DNA of 64,000 bases, taken from positions 248,001 through 312,000 of the forward strand of contig NZ_QPNC01000009.1 in the NCBI RefSeq assembly GCF_003386285.1, read 5' to 3'. The notes beneath the pieces were generated by a model. It was not told the origin of the DNA, searched no databases, and saw only the letters and a program-made list of their open reading frames with translations. Both the position numbers and the translations under genes were made by a program. Origin of the DNA: Nocardiopsis sp. FIRDI 009. Its GTDB lineage: Bacteria; Actinomycetota; Actinomycetes; Streptosporangiales; Streptosporangiaceae. This document shows, piece by piece, positions 18,727 through 28,582 of this stretch. The stretch's first letter is position 1. Each line of letters opens with the position of its first letter.

Positions 18727-18840
18727 TGTGCCCGGTACCACTCGTCCGGGCGCCGAAGATAGCCAACACGCGGGAAATGTCCGCGGTTTCGCACCCACCC
18801 GTACGCCAGTATTGAGGCGCTGATCGTGCGGAGGGTGTGG

Positions 18841-20271
18841 ATGGCGGCGACGACAACGGTCCCAGGGGTGACCCGGCCCCGGGGACGCGCGGCGACCAAG
18901 GGGCGCGAACGTGCGCTCTGGCGTGAGTGGGCACGGTCCCTCGACCGTCCCCTCACCTCCTACTACCTGATCCTGGGCACCGGGGTGATGCTCATCGCCC
19001 TGGGCCTGGTCATGGTGCTGTCGTCGACGATGGTCAACTCGATCACCGAGACCGGGTCGGCCTTCTCGATGTTCCAGCGCCAGATGGTGTCGGCGTGCAT
19101 CGGCCTGCCGCTCATGCTGCTCGCCTCCCACCTGCCCCGGTGGGTGCTGCGCATCGCGGGCTACCCGGCGATGATCATCTCCGTGGCCCTGCTGCTGCTC
19201 ACCACGTTCCAGGGCACCGAGGTCAACGGAGCCATGCGCTGGCTGGAGATCGGCGGCCTGACCATCCAGCCCTCGGAACCGGCCAAGCTCGCCTTCGCCC
19301 TGTGGGGCGCCAACGTGCTCGCGCGCAAGGAGGAGCTGGGCGAGCTCACCGAGTGGCGGCACCTGCTCTTCCCGCTGCTGCCCGGGGTCGGGCTGCTCGC
19401 CCTGCTCGTGCTGCTGGGGTCGGACCTGTCCACCACGCTCGTCCTGCTGCTGGTCTTCCTGGCCCTGCTGTGGGTGGTCGGCGCGCCCGGGCGCCTGTTC
19501 GTGGCCATGTTCGGACTGGTCACGGCGCTGGCGGTGATCGTCATCGCGATCGAGCCCTACCGCATCACCCGTGTCACGGCCTTCCTCGACCCTGGGTCCG
19601 ACCCCACCGGCGACGGTTTCCAGTCGCTGCACGGGTTGTACGCGCTGGGCACCGGCGGGGTGTTCGGCCTCGGCATCGGAGCCAGCCGGGAGAAGTGGGG
19701 CTTTCTGCCCTTCGCCGAGTCGGACTTCATCTTCGCGATCATCGGCGAGGAGTTCGGCCTCATCGGCACGCTCGTGGTCATCTCCCTGTTCGGCGTGCTG
19801 GGGTACGCCGGACTGCGTGTGGCGCGCAGGGTCGACGAGCCCTTCGCGCGCCTGGCCGCCATCGCGGTCGTGGCCTGGATCCTCGGCCAGGCGATGATCA
19901 ACATCGCCGCGGTCATCGGCCTCGTCCCCGTCACCGGGATCCCGCTGCCCCTCGTCTCCTACGGCGGTTCGGCGCTCATCCCGACCATGGTGGCCCTCGG
20001 CGTCCTGCTCTCCCTGGCCAAGGCCGAACCCCAGGCGAGGAAAGCCCTGGCGGCCCGGGGTCCCAGTGGGGCCCAAAGGGCTCTAAGCTGGCTGGGCCTG
20101 GAAAATGTCGGCGCCGCGGTGCACAAGCGGAGCGGCGCCGCGGTCCCCAGGCGCTCCACCACGGCGCGCGACCCCCGGACGGCGGGCCCCCGTGGTGACA
20201 GGACGACGGCCAAGCACAGGAGCGGACCGGTCCCGGCGGGTGACCGGCCAAGGAGGAATCGGCGACGATGA
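18841..20271 (+). CDS. ftsW: septal peptidoglycan polymerase FtsW (SEDS family)
   Basis: SEDS glycosyltransferase (476 aa, about ten membrane helices) that polymerises lipid II at the septum with FtsI. Family motifs include GAMRWLEIGGLTIQPSEPAKLAF, KWGFLPFAESDFIFAI and PVTGIPLPLVSYGGSA (quoted in part). ATG 18841 is chosen for GGAGGG seven bases upstream; GTG 18826 is less likely. The last 80 residues are a basic cytoplasmic tail. The stop overlaps the murG ATG (ATGA). Confidence 0.95.
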   Translation: MAATTTVPGVTRPRGRAATKGRERALWREWARSLDRPLTSYYLILGTGVMLIALGLVMVLSSTMVNSITETGSAFSMFQRQMVSACIGLPLMLLASHLPRWVLRIAGYPAMIISVALLLLTTFQGTEVNGAMRWLEIGGLTIQPSEPAKLAFALWGANVLARKEELGELTEWRHLLFPLLPGVGLLALLVLLGSDLSTTLVLLLVFLALLWVVGAPGRLFVAMFGLVTALAVIVIAIEPYRITRVTAFLDPGSDPTGDGFQSLHGLYALGTGGVFGLGIGASREKWGFLPFAESDFIFAIIGEEFGLIGTLVVISLFGVLGYAGLRVARRVDEPFARLAAIAVVAWILGQAMINIAAVIGLVPVTGIPLPLVSYGGSALIPTMVALGVLLSLAKAEPQARKALAARGPSGAQRALSWLGLENVGAAVHKRSGAAVPRRSTTARDPRTAGPRGDRTTAKHRSGPVPAGDRPRRNRRR

Positions 20272-21434
20272 GGGTAGCCCTAGCCGGAGGCGGCACGGCC
20301 GGGCATATCGAGCCCGCACTCTCCCTTGCCGACGCGCTGAGGCGCGTCGACCCCAGCACGGAGATCCTCTGTCTGGGCACCGAACGGGGGCTGGAGACCA
20401 GACTGGTCCCCATGCGCGGCTACGAACTCGGCCTGATCCCGGCGGTTCCCCTGCCGCGCAAGCTCACCCCCAAGCTGCTCACGGTCCCGGGCAAGCTCGC
20501 CGGCGCGCTCAGCGCCGCCGGTGAACAGCTCGACCGGCTCCAGGCCGACATCGTCGTCGGCTTCGGCGGCTACGTGGCCACCCCCGGATACCTGGCCGCG
20601 CGGCGGCGGCGCATCCCGATCGTCGTGCACGAGGCCAACCCGCTTCCCGGCCTGGCCAACCGGCTGGGGGCGCGACTGACCCCGCACGTGTACACGGGGC
20701 ACCCGCACACCCAGATCCGCAACGGCCGGTTCATCGGCATCCCCCTGCGCGAGCAGATCACCAAGCTGAACCGGCTGGCGATGGGCGACAAGGCCCGCGC
20801 CTACTTCGGCCTGCGCCACGACCTGCCCACCCTGCTGATCTTCGGCGGCTCCCAGGGCGCCCAGCGCATCAACGAGACCGCCTTCGCCGCCGCCCCGTAC
20901 TTCCGGCAGAGCGGCGTCCAGGTCCTGCACGTCGTCGGCCCCAAGAACGCCGAGGAGCCCCAGGACCTGACCCAGGACGGCATCCCCTACGTCGCGGTGC
21001 CCTACGTGGACCGGATGGACATGGCCTACGCCGCGGCCGACGTGGCGATGTGCCGTTCCGGCGCGATGACCTGCGCCGAACTCACCGCCGTCGGGCTGCC
21101 CGGCGCCTTCGTCCCGCTGGCCATCGGCAACGGTGAGCAGGCGCTGAACGCCGAACCGATCGTGCAGGCGGGCGGCGGCCTGATGGTCAACAACGCCGAC
21201 GTCTCCGTCGAGTGGATCACCAGCCAGCTCATCCCGCTGCTCACCGACACCGACCGGGTCGTGGCCATGTCCGAGGCTGCCGCCCGGATGGGCCGCAGGG
21301 ACGCCGACATGGAACTGGCCCGCGAGGTCATGGCGATCGCCCGCGGCGACAAACCCACCCCGGAACTGCCCGTCGACGACATCGACGGCGACGGTGACGA
21401 GGTCCTCTACGACGACGGGAAGGACGCCCGATGA
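20268..21434 (+). CDS. murG: UDP-GlcNAc:lipid I GlcNAc transferase
   Basis: Membrane-associated glycosyltransferase (388 aa, GT-B fold) making lipid II. The N-terminal glycine loop GGGTAGHIEPALSLAD, the VGFGGY motif, the GGSQGA loop and the acceptor region MCRSGAMTCAELTAVGLP are present. The acidic last 20 residues extend beyond the usual end. Four-base overlaps join it to ftsW upstream and murC downstream. Confidence 0.96.
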   Translation: MRVALAGGGTAGHIEPALSLADALRRVDPSTEILCLGTERGLETRLVPMRGYELGLIPAVPLPRKLTPKLLTVPGKLAGALSAAGEQLDRLQADIVVGFGGYVATPGYLAARRRRIPIVVHEANPLPGLANRLGARLTPHVYTGHPHTQIRNGRFIGIPLREQITKLNRLAMGDKARAYFGLRHDLPTLLIFGGSQGAQRINETAFAAAPYFRQSGVQVLHVVGPKNAEEPQDLTQDGIPYVAVPYVDRMDMAYAAADVAMCRSGAMTCAELTAVGLPGAFVPLAIGNGEQALNAEPIVQAGGGLMVNNADVSVEWITSQLIPLLTDTDRVVAMSEAAARMGRRDADMELAREVMAIARGDKPTPELPVDDIDGDGDEVLYDDGKDAR

Positions 21435-22885
21435 GCCTGGTTCCTCCCACCGACCCGGTCCCGGTCGGCAAGCTCGGCCGCACCCACTTCATCGGTCTGG
21501 GCGGGGCGGGCATGTCCGGTATCGCCCGCGTCCTGCTCCAGTCCGGGGTCGAGGTCTCGGGCAGTGACGCCCGCGACAGCGAGACCCTCCGCGAACTGGA
21601 GGAGATGGGCGCCAGGACGCACGTCGGCCACGCGGCCGAACACCTGGGCGCCGCCGAGACGCTCGTCGTCTCCTCCGCCATCCGCGATGACAACCCCGAA
21701 CTGGTCGAGGCCCGCCGGCGCGGCCTGCGGATCCTACCGAGGGCCGCCGCCCTGGGCGCGCTGTTGCTGGGCCGCGAGGGCATCGCCGTGTCCGGTACGC
21801 ACGGCAAGACCACGACCACGTCCATGATCGCCGTCGTGCTCCAACACCTGGGCGCCGACCCCGGGTACGTGATCGGCGGCAAGCTGGTCACCACCGGTCT
21901 GGGCGCCGACGCGGGGATCGGTCCGGCCATCGCGGTGGAGGCCGACGAGAGCGACGGCTCCTTCCTCATGCTCTCCCCGAAGATCGCCGTGGTCACCAAC
22001 GTCGAGGCCGACCACCTGGACAACTACAGCGGTCTGGACGAGATCCACGCCAACTTCGCCGCGTTCGTCGACCGCGTCGAGCGCACCCTGATCGTCGGCG
22101 TCGACGACCCGGGCGCCCGCCGGGTGGCCGAGATCGCCCGTGAGCGCGGCAGGCGCGTCGTGACCTACGGGGAGGCGGGCGACGCCGACTACCGGATCAC
22201 CCGTACGGTCGCGCGCGGCTTCACCACCGAGTTCACGATCGAGACCGCCGACGGCGACCCGGTCGACGGCACCCTGGCGGTCCCGGGGCGGCACAACGTG
22301 CTCAACGCGGCCGCCGCGCTCGCGGTCGCCGACGAACTCGGCCACGACCTGGACGTCGCGGTGGAGGGCATCGCCGACTTCGCCGGGGCCGCGCGCCGCT
22401 TCGAGCTCAAGGGCGAGGCGGACGGGGTCGCGGTCTACGACAGCTACGCCCACCACCCCACGGAGATCGAGGCCGACCTGCGCGCCACCCGGGCCGCCCT
22501 GGAGTCGGTGGCCGGGGAGGCGGCCGAGCAGGGGCTGCCCCAGGGGCGTGTCGTCGCCCTCTTCCAGCCGCACCTGTACAGCCGCACCCGCTTCTTCGCC
22601 GACGAGTTCGCCGCCGCGCTCAGCCTCGCCGACGAGGTCGTCGTCATGGAGGTCTACGCCGCCCGGGAGGACCCCGAACCGGGGGTGACCGGCGAGCTGA
22701 TCACCTCCAGGGTCGCCCACGACCGCGTCTGGTACGTGCCCGGCCGGGACGAGGTCGTGCGCCGTGTGGCCGAACTCGCCCGCCCCGGGGACATCGTGCT
22801 CACCATGGGCGCGGGTGACGTCACCGAACTGGGGCCGCGGATCGTGGAGGCCCGCGCCGAGGCCGCGGAGGTCGCGGCGGGGTAG
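21431..22885 (+). CDS. murC: UDP-MurNAc:L-alanine ligase
   Basis: First Mur ligase of the pathway (484 aa). The N-terminal GLGGAGMSGIARVLL, the ATP loop GTHGKTTTTSM, EADESDGSFL and the C-terminal YAHHPTEI and FQPHLYSRT motifs are all present. The ATG overlaps the murG stop. The order murG-murC-ftsQ is standard in actinomycetes. Confidence 0.96.
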   Translation: MSLVPPTDPVPVGKLGRTHFIGLGGAGMSGIARVLLQSGVEVSGSDARDSETLRELEEMGARTHVGHAAEHLGAAETLVVSSAIRDDNPELVEARRRGLRILPRAAALGALLLGREGIAVSGTHGKTTTTSMIAVVLQHLGADPGYVIGGKLVTTGLGADAGIGPAIAVEADESDGSFLMLSPKIAVVTNVEADHLDNYSGLDEIHANFAAFVDRVERTLIVGVDDPGARRVAEIARERGRRVVTYGEAGDADYRITRTVARGFTTEFTIETADGDPVDGTLAVPGRHNVLNAAAALAVADELGHDLDVAVEGIADFAGAARRFELKGEADGVAVYDSYAHHPTEIEADLRATRAALESVAGEAAEQGLPQGRVVALFQPHLYSRTRFFADEFAAALSLADEVVVMEVYAAREDPEPGVTGELITSRVAHDRVWYVPGRDEVVRRVAELARPGDIVLTMGAGDVTELGPRIVEARAEAAEVAAG

Positions 22886-22944
22886 GCCCTTCGGGCGGGC
22901 GGGCCGAAGCGCAGCGGGGGCCCAAGGCAAGCAGGGGGAGACAC

Positions 22945-23697
22945 GTGAGCGCTGACCAGGGTGGGACGAGGACCGGCACGAAACCGTCCCCGAAGCCGGG
23001 CACGAGGGTGCGTCGGAAGTCCGACCCCTGGAAGCTGGCCTTCATGGCGCTGCTGGTGGTCGCCCTGGTCTGCGTGGTCACCTGGGTGCTTCTGGGGTCC
23101 CGACTGCTCGTGGTGCGCGACGTCGCCGTCACCGGGCTGGACCGGGTCTCGGCCGAGGAGGTCGTGGCCGCCGTCGACGTGCCCACCGGCACGCCGCTGA
23201 TCCGTGTCGACCTGGAGGGCGGGGCGGAGCGGGCCGAGTCCATCGAACTGGTGGAGTCGGCCACGCTGACGCGCGGTTGGCCCGCCACCCTCCGCGTGGA
23301 GGTGGTCGAGCGCCAACCGCTGTTGGCGGTCCGCGCCGGGGACGAGTACCGCCTCGTGGACGGGGACGGCGTGCGCATCGAGGACTCGGCGACGCGTCCG
23401 GGCACCCATCCGGTGGTGCGCGTCACCGGGGAGGTCGAGGGAAACGAGGCGGTCCGGGCGGCGGCGGACATCGTCGAGCGCGCACCGGACTCGCTCCTGG
23501 CGCAGATCCAGCTCATCGACGCCACCGAGACCGACGAGATCACCCTCGACCTCGGTGACGGATCCCTCGTCGAGTGGGGCGACCCCTCCGACACGGCCGA
23601 CAAGAGCGCGGTCCTGCGCGTGCTCATGAGTGAGCACCCCCCGCAGGAGGGGCGGGTCTACGACGTGAGTGTTCCGGACCTGGCCATCGTTCGGTGA
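22945..23697 (+). CDS. ftsQ: cell division protein FtsQ (POTRA domain)
   Basis: Bitopic division protein of 250 aa: basic cytoplasmic tail, one transmembrane helix at about residues 32-52, a POTRA domain starting [21 protein letters not shown] and an FtsQ/DivIB domain ending in [11 protein letters not shown]. It recruits later divisome proteins. The GTG follows GGGGGAG. The 487-base gap after it separates it from ftsZ. Confidence 0.93.
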   Translation: MSADQGGTRTGTKPSPKPGTRVRRKSDPWKLAFMALLVVALVCVVTWVLLGSRLLVVRDVAVTGLDRVSAEEVVAAVDVPTGTPLIRVDLEGGAERAESIELVESATLTRGWPATLRVEVVERQPLLAVRAGDEYRLVDGDGVRIEDSATRPGTHPVVRVTGEVEGNEAVRAAADIVERAPDSLLAQIQLIDATETDEITLDLGDGSLVEWGDPSDTADKSAVLRVLMSEHPPQEGRVYDVSVPDLAIVR

Positions 23698-24184
23698 AGC
23701 GTCACCCAGAGCGAGGAAAAGGAACGGCAGGGTCGCCTCCCGTCGTCCGGGGGAGTGTCGTGGGCCACCTCGCGGGGTGCTTTACCGACCGGCGCGGACA
23801 TTCCAGACGCGACGCGCCGAGTGCGCACATCGCTTCCCCGTGTTATGCGCGGTTAGGCTGATCCCAGCACGGTTGCCCGTACTCGGCAGTCCGCTTACTG
23901 TCGGGAAGCACAACCACCGTCAAGAACGCAGCAAAACACGCTTTTCGGGGTACGCAGGAACCGTTCTCATCCGTCCACGGGGCGGAGGGCACCGGCCGGT
24001 CGGTCGGATGCGGAACGGGATCAGGTGGCCCCGGGTCCCCCGGCACCGGCGTCGTGGACGCCGCGGTGTGGGGAACCCGAAACGCACATGGAGTAAACCG
24101 GATGCCGAACCCGAGGCGTCTCCGGCGGCCAGGGCCCCGGACACGGTGAGGGGACGGCTCATGCGAGCGGAAAGGCCCCTCGTC
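23698..24184 (+). other. long ftsQ-ftsZ intergenic region
   Basis: 487 bases without a supported gene. In streptomycetes the equivalent gap carries several ftsZ promoters, including developmentally controlled ones. Here I see one good promoter (23873-23901), a TAGGCT hexamer at 23854 and a GGAAC motif near 23959 that might belong to an ECF-type promoter, plus some 280 bases of leader before the start codon. Confidence 0.5.
23873..23901 (+). promoter_or_regulatory. ftsZ promoter candidate
   Basis: TTGCCC at 23873-23878 and TACTGT at 23896-23901 with a 17-base spacer match the vegetative sigma-factor consensus. It would give a leader of about 280 bases. Confidence 0.55.
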
Positions 24185-25705
24185 GTGGCAGCACCGCAGA
24201 ACTACCTCGCGGTCATCAAAGTCGTCGGCATCGGCGGCGGCGGTGTCAACGCCGTCAACCGAATGATCGAAGAGGGGCTCAAGGGCGTCGAGTTCATCGC
24301 CATCAATACCGATGCCCAGGCGCTGCTGATGAGTGACGCCGACGTCAAGCTCGACGTCGGTCGTGAGCTCACCCGCGGTCTGGGAGCCGGAGCCAACCCC
24401 GACGTCGGGCGCAAGGCGGCCGAGGATCACCGGGAGGAGATCGAGGAGGTCCTCAAGGGGGCCGACATGGTCTTCGTCACGGCTGGTGAGGGCGGTGGGA
24501 CGGGCACCGGAGGGGCGCCCGTCGTCGCCAACATCGCCCGTTCCCTCGGCGCCCTCACCATCGGTGTGGTCACCCGCCCCTTCGGTTTCGAGGGCAAGCG
24601 GCGGGCCACCCAGGCCGAGTCGGGAATAGCGATGCTCCGTGAGGAGGTCGACACACTCATCGTGATCCCCAACGACCGGCTGCTGTCCATCTCCGACCGC
24701 CAGGTCAGCGTGTTGGACGCGTTCAAGGCGGCCGACCAGGTCCTGCTCTCGGGTGTCCAGGGCATCACCGACCTCATCACCACCCCCGGCCTGATCAACC
24801 TGGACTTCGCGGACGTGAAGTCGGTCATGCAGGGCGCCGGGTCCGCGCTCATGGGCATCGGATCGGCGCGCGGGGACGACCGCGCGGTCGCGGCGGCGGA
24901 GATGGCGATCTCGTCACCGCTCCTGGAGGCGAGTATCGACGGGGCGCACGGGGTCCTGCTGTCCATTCAGGGCGGTTCCGACCTGGGCCTGTTCGAGATC
25001 AACGAGGCGGCGCAGCTGGTGGCCAACTCGGCTGCGCCCGAGGCCAACATCATCTTCGGCGCCGTCATCGACGACGCGCTCGGCGACGAGGTACGCGTCA
25101 CCGTGATCGCCGCGGGCTTCGACGAACCCGAGGTGACCGGTCCCGTGGTGCGGGAACAGCGCCCCGTGGACCCTCCTGAGGCCGCCGCCCCCAAGGCGAT
25201 CACCGAGCCCGGACCGGAGGCGCCGAGGGAGCGGGCGTCCTCCGCGGCGGACACGGGTGGGGCGACGGCCGGAACCGCGCAGTGGACCGCTCCGACGCGC
25301 CCCGAACCGACCAGCGCCCCGGAGCCGGCCCGCCCGCAGGCCCAGCCCGTCCAGCCGCCGGTCCAGCACCGGCCGGTGGAACCGGAGCGGCCGGCACCGA
25401 CCACGCCGGACACCTCGTCGGCCCCGTCGGCGCCGGTCGAGCCGGAACCGCGTGCGGAGACGCCGTCGCACGCTCCGACCTCCCTTCCGGAGACCCACGC
25501 CGAGCCCGCCGCCGAGGCGGCTCCCGCCCAGGAGCGGCCGGTCGAGCGGGACACCGAGGAGCCCGCGACGCGGGAGGGACGGAGCGGCCCCATCCACGCC
25601 GTCACCGACTCCACCGCCGAGCGGCGCGGCGAGGTCCCCACGCCCCGGCGCCGCGTCATCTTCGACGACCCCGACGACCTGGACATCCCGGAGTTCCTGA
25701 AGTGA
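24185..25705 (+). CDS. ftsZ: cell division protein FtsZ
   Basis: Tubulin-like GTPase forming the Z-ring (506 aa). GTP signature GGGTGTGG at about 103-110; T7 loop NLDFAD at 205-210 completes the catalytic site between subunits. A Pro/Glu/Ala-rich linker of about 170 residues leads to the C-terminal peptide [10 protein letters not shown], the docking site for SepF and other partners. GTG 24185 gives the conserved start [13 protein letters not shown] with GGAAAGG upstream; an in-frame ATG at 24161 would add eight residues. The linker is long for the family. Confidence 0.97.
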   Translation: MAAPQNYLAVIKVVGIGGGGVNAVNRMIEEGLKGVEFIAINTDAQALLMSDADVKLDVGRELTRGLGAGANPDVGRKAAEDHREEIEEVLKGADMVFVTAGEGGGTGTGGAPVVANIARSLGALTIGVVTRPFGFEGKRRATQAESGIAMLREEVDTLIVIPNDRLLSISDRQVSVLDAFKAADQVLLSGVQGITDLITTPGLINLDFADVKSVMQGAGSALMGIGSARGDDRAVAAAEMAISSPLLEASIDGAHGVLLSIQGGSDLGLFEINEAAQLVANSAAPEANIIFGAVIDDALGDEVRVTVIAAGFDEPEVTGPVVREQRPVDPPEAAAPKAITEPGPEAPRERASSAADTGGATAGTAQWTAPTRPEPTSAPEPARPQAQPVQPPVQHRPVEPERPAPTTPDTSSAPSAPVEPEPRAETPSHAPTSLPETHAEPAAEAAPAQERPVERDTEEPATREGRSGPIHAVTDSTAERRGEVPTPRRRVIFDDPDDLDIPEFLK

Positions 25706-25736
25706 CAGGACCCGGTCCCGGTAGCATCTGAGTGTT

Positions 25737-25766
25737 GACGGCCCCGCCCTCCGCGGCGGGGCCGTC
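25737..25766 (+). terminator. terminator after ftsZ
   Basis: GACGGCCCCGCC and GGCGGGGCCGTC form a perfect 12-bp stem around a six-base loop, 31 bases after the ftsZ stop. Confidence 0.7.
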
Positions 25767-25839
25767 GTCGCCCCCGGGGACTCGTCCGAACGGCCGTACC
25801 TCCCCGCGCGGGCCGAGGGATGCGGAGGGAAGGACGGGG

Positions 25840-26559
25840 ATGGGCAACGTCATCGACCTGGGCCGTGGTCTGCGCGCGGCCGTGACCGAGCGGAGCGGCG
25901 GCGTGAGCGCGCCGCCCTACGACTCCCTCAACCTCGGGCTCGGCACGGGGGACGATCGCGAGGCGGTCCTGGCCAACCGGGAGACCGCCGCCCGCAACCT
26001 CGGCTTCGAGGTGGAGCGGGTCGTGTGGATGAACCAGGTGCACAGCGCCGACGTCCTCGTGGCCACCGAACCGGGGAGCGTGGGCACCTGCGACGGGGTG
26101 GTCACCACCCGTTCCGACCTGGTCCTGGCCTCGATGGCCGCCGACTGCCTGCCCGTCCTGGCAGCCGACGCCGCATCCGGGGTGCTGGGCGCGGCCCACT
26201 CCGGCCGCCTGGGGACGGCGGCGGGCGTGGCCGCCAACCTGGTGGAGAGCATGGTCGCCCAGGGCGCCGACACCGACCGGATCACCGTCTTCCTCGGCCC
26301 CGCCATCTGCGGCAAGTGCTACGAGGTGCCCGAGCACGTGCGGGACGAGACCGCCCGGAACACGCCCGAGGCCGCCTGCGTCACCCGCCGGGGCACGGCC
26401 GGCGTGGACATGCTCGCCGCCGTCACCGCCCAGCTGCGTCGCGCAGGGGTCACCGACATCACCGCCGACGGCCGCTGCACCCTGGAGAGCCCCGAACTCT
26501 TCTCCCACCGCCGCGACGCCCCGACCGGACGGTTCGCCTCGTTCCTCTGGCGCGCCTGA
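25840..26559 (+). CDS. pgeF: PgeF/YfiH-family purine nucleoside phosphorylase-like protein
   Basis: 239-aa member of the multicopper-polyphenol-oxidase-like YfiH family. The conserved metal site is seen as His68 (NQVHSAD), Cys103 (ADCLPV) and His120 (AAHSGRLG; most members read AHAGWRG). Family members edit peptidoglycan precursors carrying L-serine or act on purine nucleosides. The ATG follows GGAGGGAAGGA; the frame extends upstream over the ftsZ terminator and that part is not coding. It normally follows ftsZ in actinobacteria. Confidence 0.9.
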   Translation: MGNVIDLGRGLRAAVTERSGGVSAPPYDSLNLGLGTGDDREAVLANRETAARNLGFEVERVVWMNQVHSADVLVATEPGSVGTCDGVVTTRSDLVLASMAADCLPVLAADAASGVLGAAHSGRLGTAAGVAANLVESMVAQGADTDRITVFLGPAICGKCYEVPEHVRDETARNTPEAACVTRRGTAGVDMLAAVTAQLRRAGVTDITADGRCTLESPELFSHRRDAPTGRFASFLWRA

Positions 26560-26723
26560 ACCCCGGACCGGGCCGCCCGGTACCGTCGTCGAACCCGGGC
26601 GACGGACCCTCAGGCCGTACCCTGTGTCTGCGGTGGCGGGCGGGTCCGACGGGACCGGAACCACCGCGGGCCGACTCCAACGACTCGATTCACCCCCACC
26701 CTGCGGGGGACGGAAGGGAAACA

Positions 26724-27452
26724 GTGTCACACCCCGACCCCGCGCGCGTCGCCCAGGTCCGTGCGAACCTCGACGCCGCACGGGCCAGGATCGACGCCGC
26801 GTGCGCCAAGGCCGACCGCGACCCCGCCGAGGTGTCGCTGGTCGCCGTCACCAAGACCTACCCGGCCAGCGACGTGCGCGTCCTCGCCTCCCTCGGCGTC
26901 ACCGACGTGGGGGAGAACCGCGACCAGGAGGCCGCCCCGAAGGCCGCCGAAACCGCCGACCTGGATCTGACCTGGCACTTCGTCGGTCAGTTGCAGACCA
27001 ACAAGGCCCGGTCGGTGGCCGGTTACGCCGACGTCGTCCACTCGGTGGACCGGGCGCGCCTGGCCCGGGCCCTGGGCGAGCGCGCCGCGGCCGCCGGACG
27101 GCGCCTGACCTGCCTGGTCCAGGTCAACCTCGACGCCGACTCCCAGGCGGGCGTGATCGGACCGCGCGGCGGGGTCGACCCGCGGGACGCTCTCGACCTG
27201 GCCGACCGGATCGAGGAGCAGGAGGCGCTCACCCTCGGGGGCGTCATGGCGGTGGCTCCGCGCGGGGGCGACGCCCACGCCGCCTTCGCCCGGCTCCGGG
27301 AGGTCGCGGAGCGGGTCCGCGACCGCCATCCGCAGGCCACGGCGATCTCGGCGGGGATGAGCGCGGACCTGGAGGCGGCCGTCGAGCACGGTTCGACACA
27401 CCTGCGACTCGGCACGGCGTTGCTCGGCGACCGGGCGCCGATCGTGGGGTAA
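26724..27452 (+). CDS. yggS: YggS-family pyridoxal phosphate homeostasis protein
   Basis: 242-aa single-domain alanine-racemase-fold protein that binds pyridoxal phosphate and balances B6 vitamers and amino acids. The PLP lysine is K44 in VAVTKTYP; HFVGQLQTNK, SVDR and SAGMSADLEAAVEHGSTHLR are family motifs. The GTG has GGAAGGGAA upstream. Typical position between pgeF and sepF. Confidence 0.94.
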   Translation: MSHPDPARVAQVRANLDAARARIDAACAKADRDPAEVSLVAVTKTYPASDVRVLASLGVTDVGENRDQEAAPKAAETADLDLTWHFVGQLQTNKARSVAGYADVVHSVDRARLARALGERAAAAGRRLTCLVQVNLDADSQAGVIGPRGGVDPRDALDLADRIEEQEALTLGGVMAVAPRGGDAHAAFARLREVAERVRDRHPQATAISAGMSADLEAAVEHGSTHLRLGTALLGDRAPIVG

Positions 27453-27588
27453 TGTCCCCACATAGACCTTGGGGCCCGTCTGTGGAGTTCGCCCGAATGG
27501 GCGCTCCGCTCCGCGAGGGCGGTAGGGGACGGGTGAAGATGGAGGAGCTGGCTGCGGTGAAGGCCGCGGGGACGACGGAGGGTATGGG

Positions 27589-28116
27589 ATGGCCGGCGCG
27601 ATGCGCAAGATGGCGGTCTACCTCGGCCTCGTGGAGGACGACCGTTACGATCACCGCTATGCGGACGAATATGATGAGTTCGACGAATTCGACGAGGGGT
27701 CGGATGAGGGGCGGGTCGGTGACGCCGACGCCCCGCGGGGCGAGGAAGCACGGGGCGACTCAGTGACGGACACCGACGACTACCTGGGTTCGGGCGACCG
27801 GCGTGGTGGCTCGACCACGGTGGCCTCCACCGCCGACCTCGCGCGGATCACCACGCTCCACCCCCGCACCTACAACGAGGCGCGTACCATCGGAGAACAC
27901 TTCCGGGAGGGCACGCCGGTGATCATGAACCTGACCGAGATGGTCGACAGTGACGCCAAGCGTCTGGTCGACTTCGCGGCTGGTCTGATCTTCGGTCTCC
28001 ATGGCAGTATCGAGAGGGTCACCAACAAGGTGTTCCTGCTCTCTCCGGCGAACGTCGAGGTGACCGCCGAAGACAAGGCGAGGATCGCTGAGCGAGGGTT
28101 CTTCAATCAGAGCTAG
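27589..28116 (+). CDS. sepF: cell division protein SepF
   Basis: 175-aa FtsZ partner that anchors the Z-ring to the membrane in actinobacteria. It has an N-terminal amphipathic helix ([18 protein letters not shown]), an Asp/Glu/Gly-rich linker and the SepF core ([20 protein letters not shown], then [14 protein letters not shown]). The ATG gives the start conserved in other actinomycetes and follows GGAGGG. It binds the FtsZ C-terminal peptide found in this window. Confidence 0.96.
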   Translation: MAGAMRKMAVYLGLVEDDRYDHRYADEYDEFDEFDEGSDEGRVGDADAPRGEEARGDSVTDTDDYLGSGDRRGGSTTVASTADLARITTLHPRTYNEARTIGEHFREGTPVIMNLTEMVDSDAKRLVDFAAGLIFGLHGSIERVTNKVFLLSPANVEVTAEDKARIAERGFFNQS

Positions 28117-28155
28117 ACCATCACACCTGTCCAAAGATTGGGTCGGGGAACGACC

Positions 28156-28455
28156 GTGAGTATCGTCCTGTCAGTGCTGCTCATCGCGCTCCGGATCTTC
28201 CTCTTCGTGCTGATCGCGAGAGTGGTCCTGGAGATGGTGCAGTCCTTCTCCAGGACGTGGCGCCCCACGGGGTTCGTGCTCGTGCTCGCTGAGATCGTGT
28301 ACACGATCACCGACCCACCACTGAGGTTCCTGCGTCGGTTCATCAAGCCGGTGCGGCTGGGGAGCATCGCACTCGACCTGAGTGTGTTGATCCTGTTCAT
28401 CGGCGTGTGGCTGCTGATGAACGTACTCGGGGGCCTCGCAGCCACGGTCGCGTAG
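28156..28455 (+). CDS. yggT: YggT family membrane protein
   Basis: 99-aa membrane protein with two hydrophobic hairpins around the family motif TDPPLRFLRRFIKP. YggT/YlmG proteins are encoded between sepF and divIVA in many Gram-positives and have been tied to division or chloroplast nucleoid organisation. GTG 28156 with GGGGAA upstream is preferred to TTG 28138. Confidence 0.9.
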   Translation: MSIVLSVLLIALRIFLFVLIARVVLEMVQSFSRTWRPTGFVLVLAEIVYTITDPPLRFLRRFIKPVRLGSIALDLSVLILFIGVWLLMNVLGGLAATVA

Positions 28456-28515
28456 GGATACACAGGGCAACGAGACGCCCCTGATTCCGTTATGTGGTCT
28501 TGGTCATGATCTGGA

Positions 28516-28543
28516 TTGCCGTAAGGTCACGATCAGGTAGCGT
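28516..28543 (+). promoter_or_regulatory. divIVA promoter
   Basis: TTGCCG at 28516-28521 and TAGCGT at 28538-28543 with a 16-base spacer, giving a leader of about 33 bases before divIVA with its AAGGAGA ribosome site. Confidence 0.6.
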
Positions 28544-28582
28544 CCCTACGGACAGACTCCCAAGCGCGCCAAGGAGACGAAG

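Noticed and set aside
27445..27462. GTGGGG-N6-CCCCAC at the end of yggS, similar in sequence to the MraZ repeats
   Set aside because: It is an inverted repeat rather than a phased direct repeat and overlaps the stop codon; probably chance or a weak hairpin.
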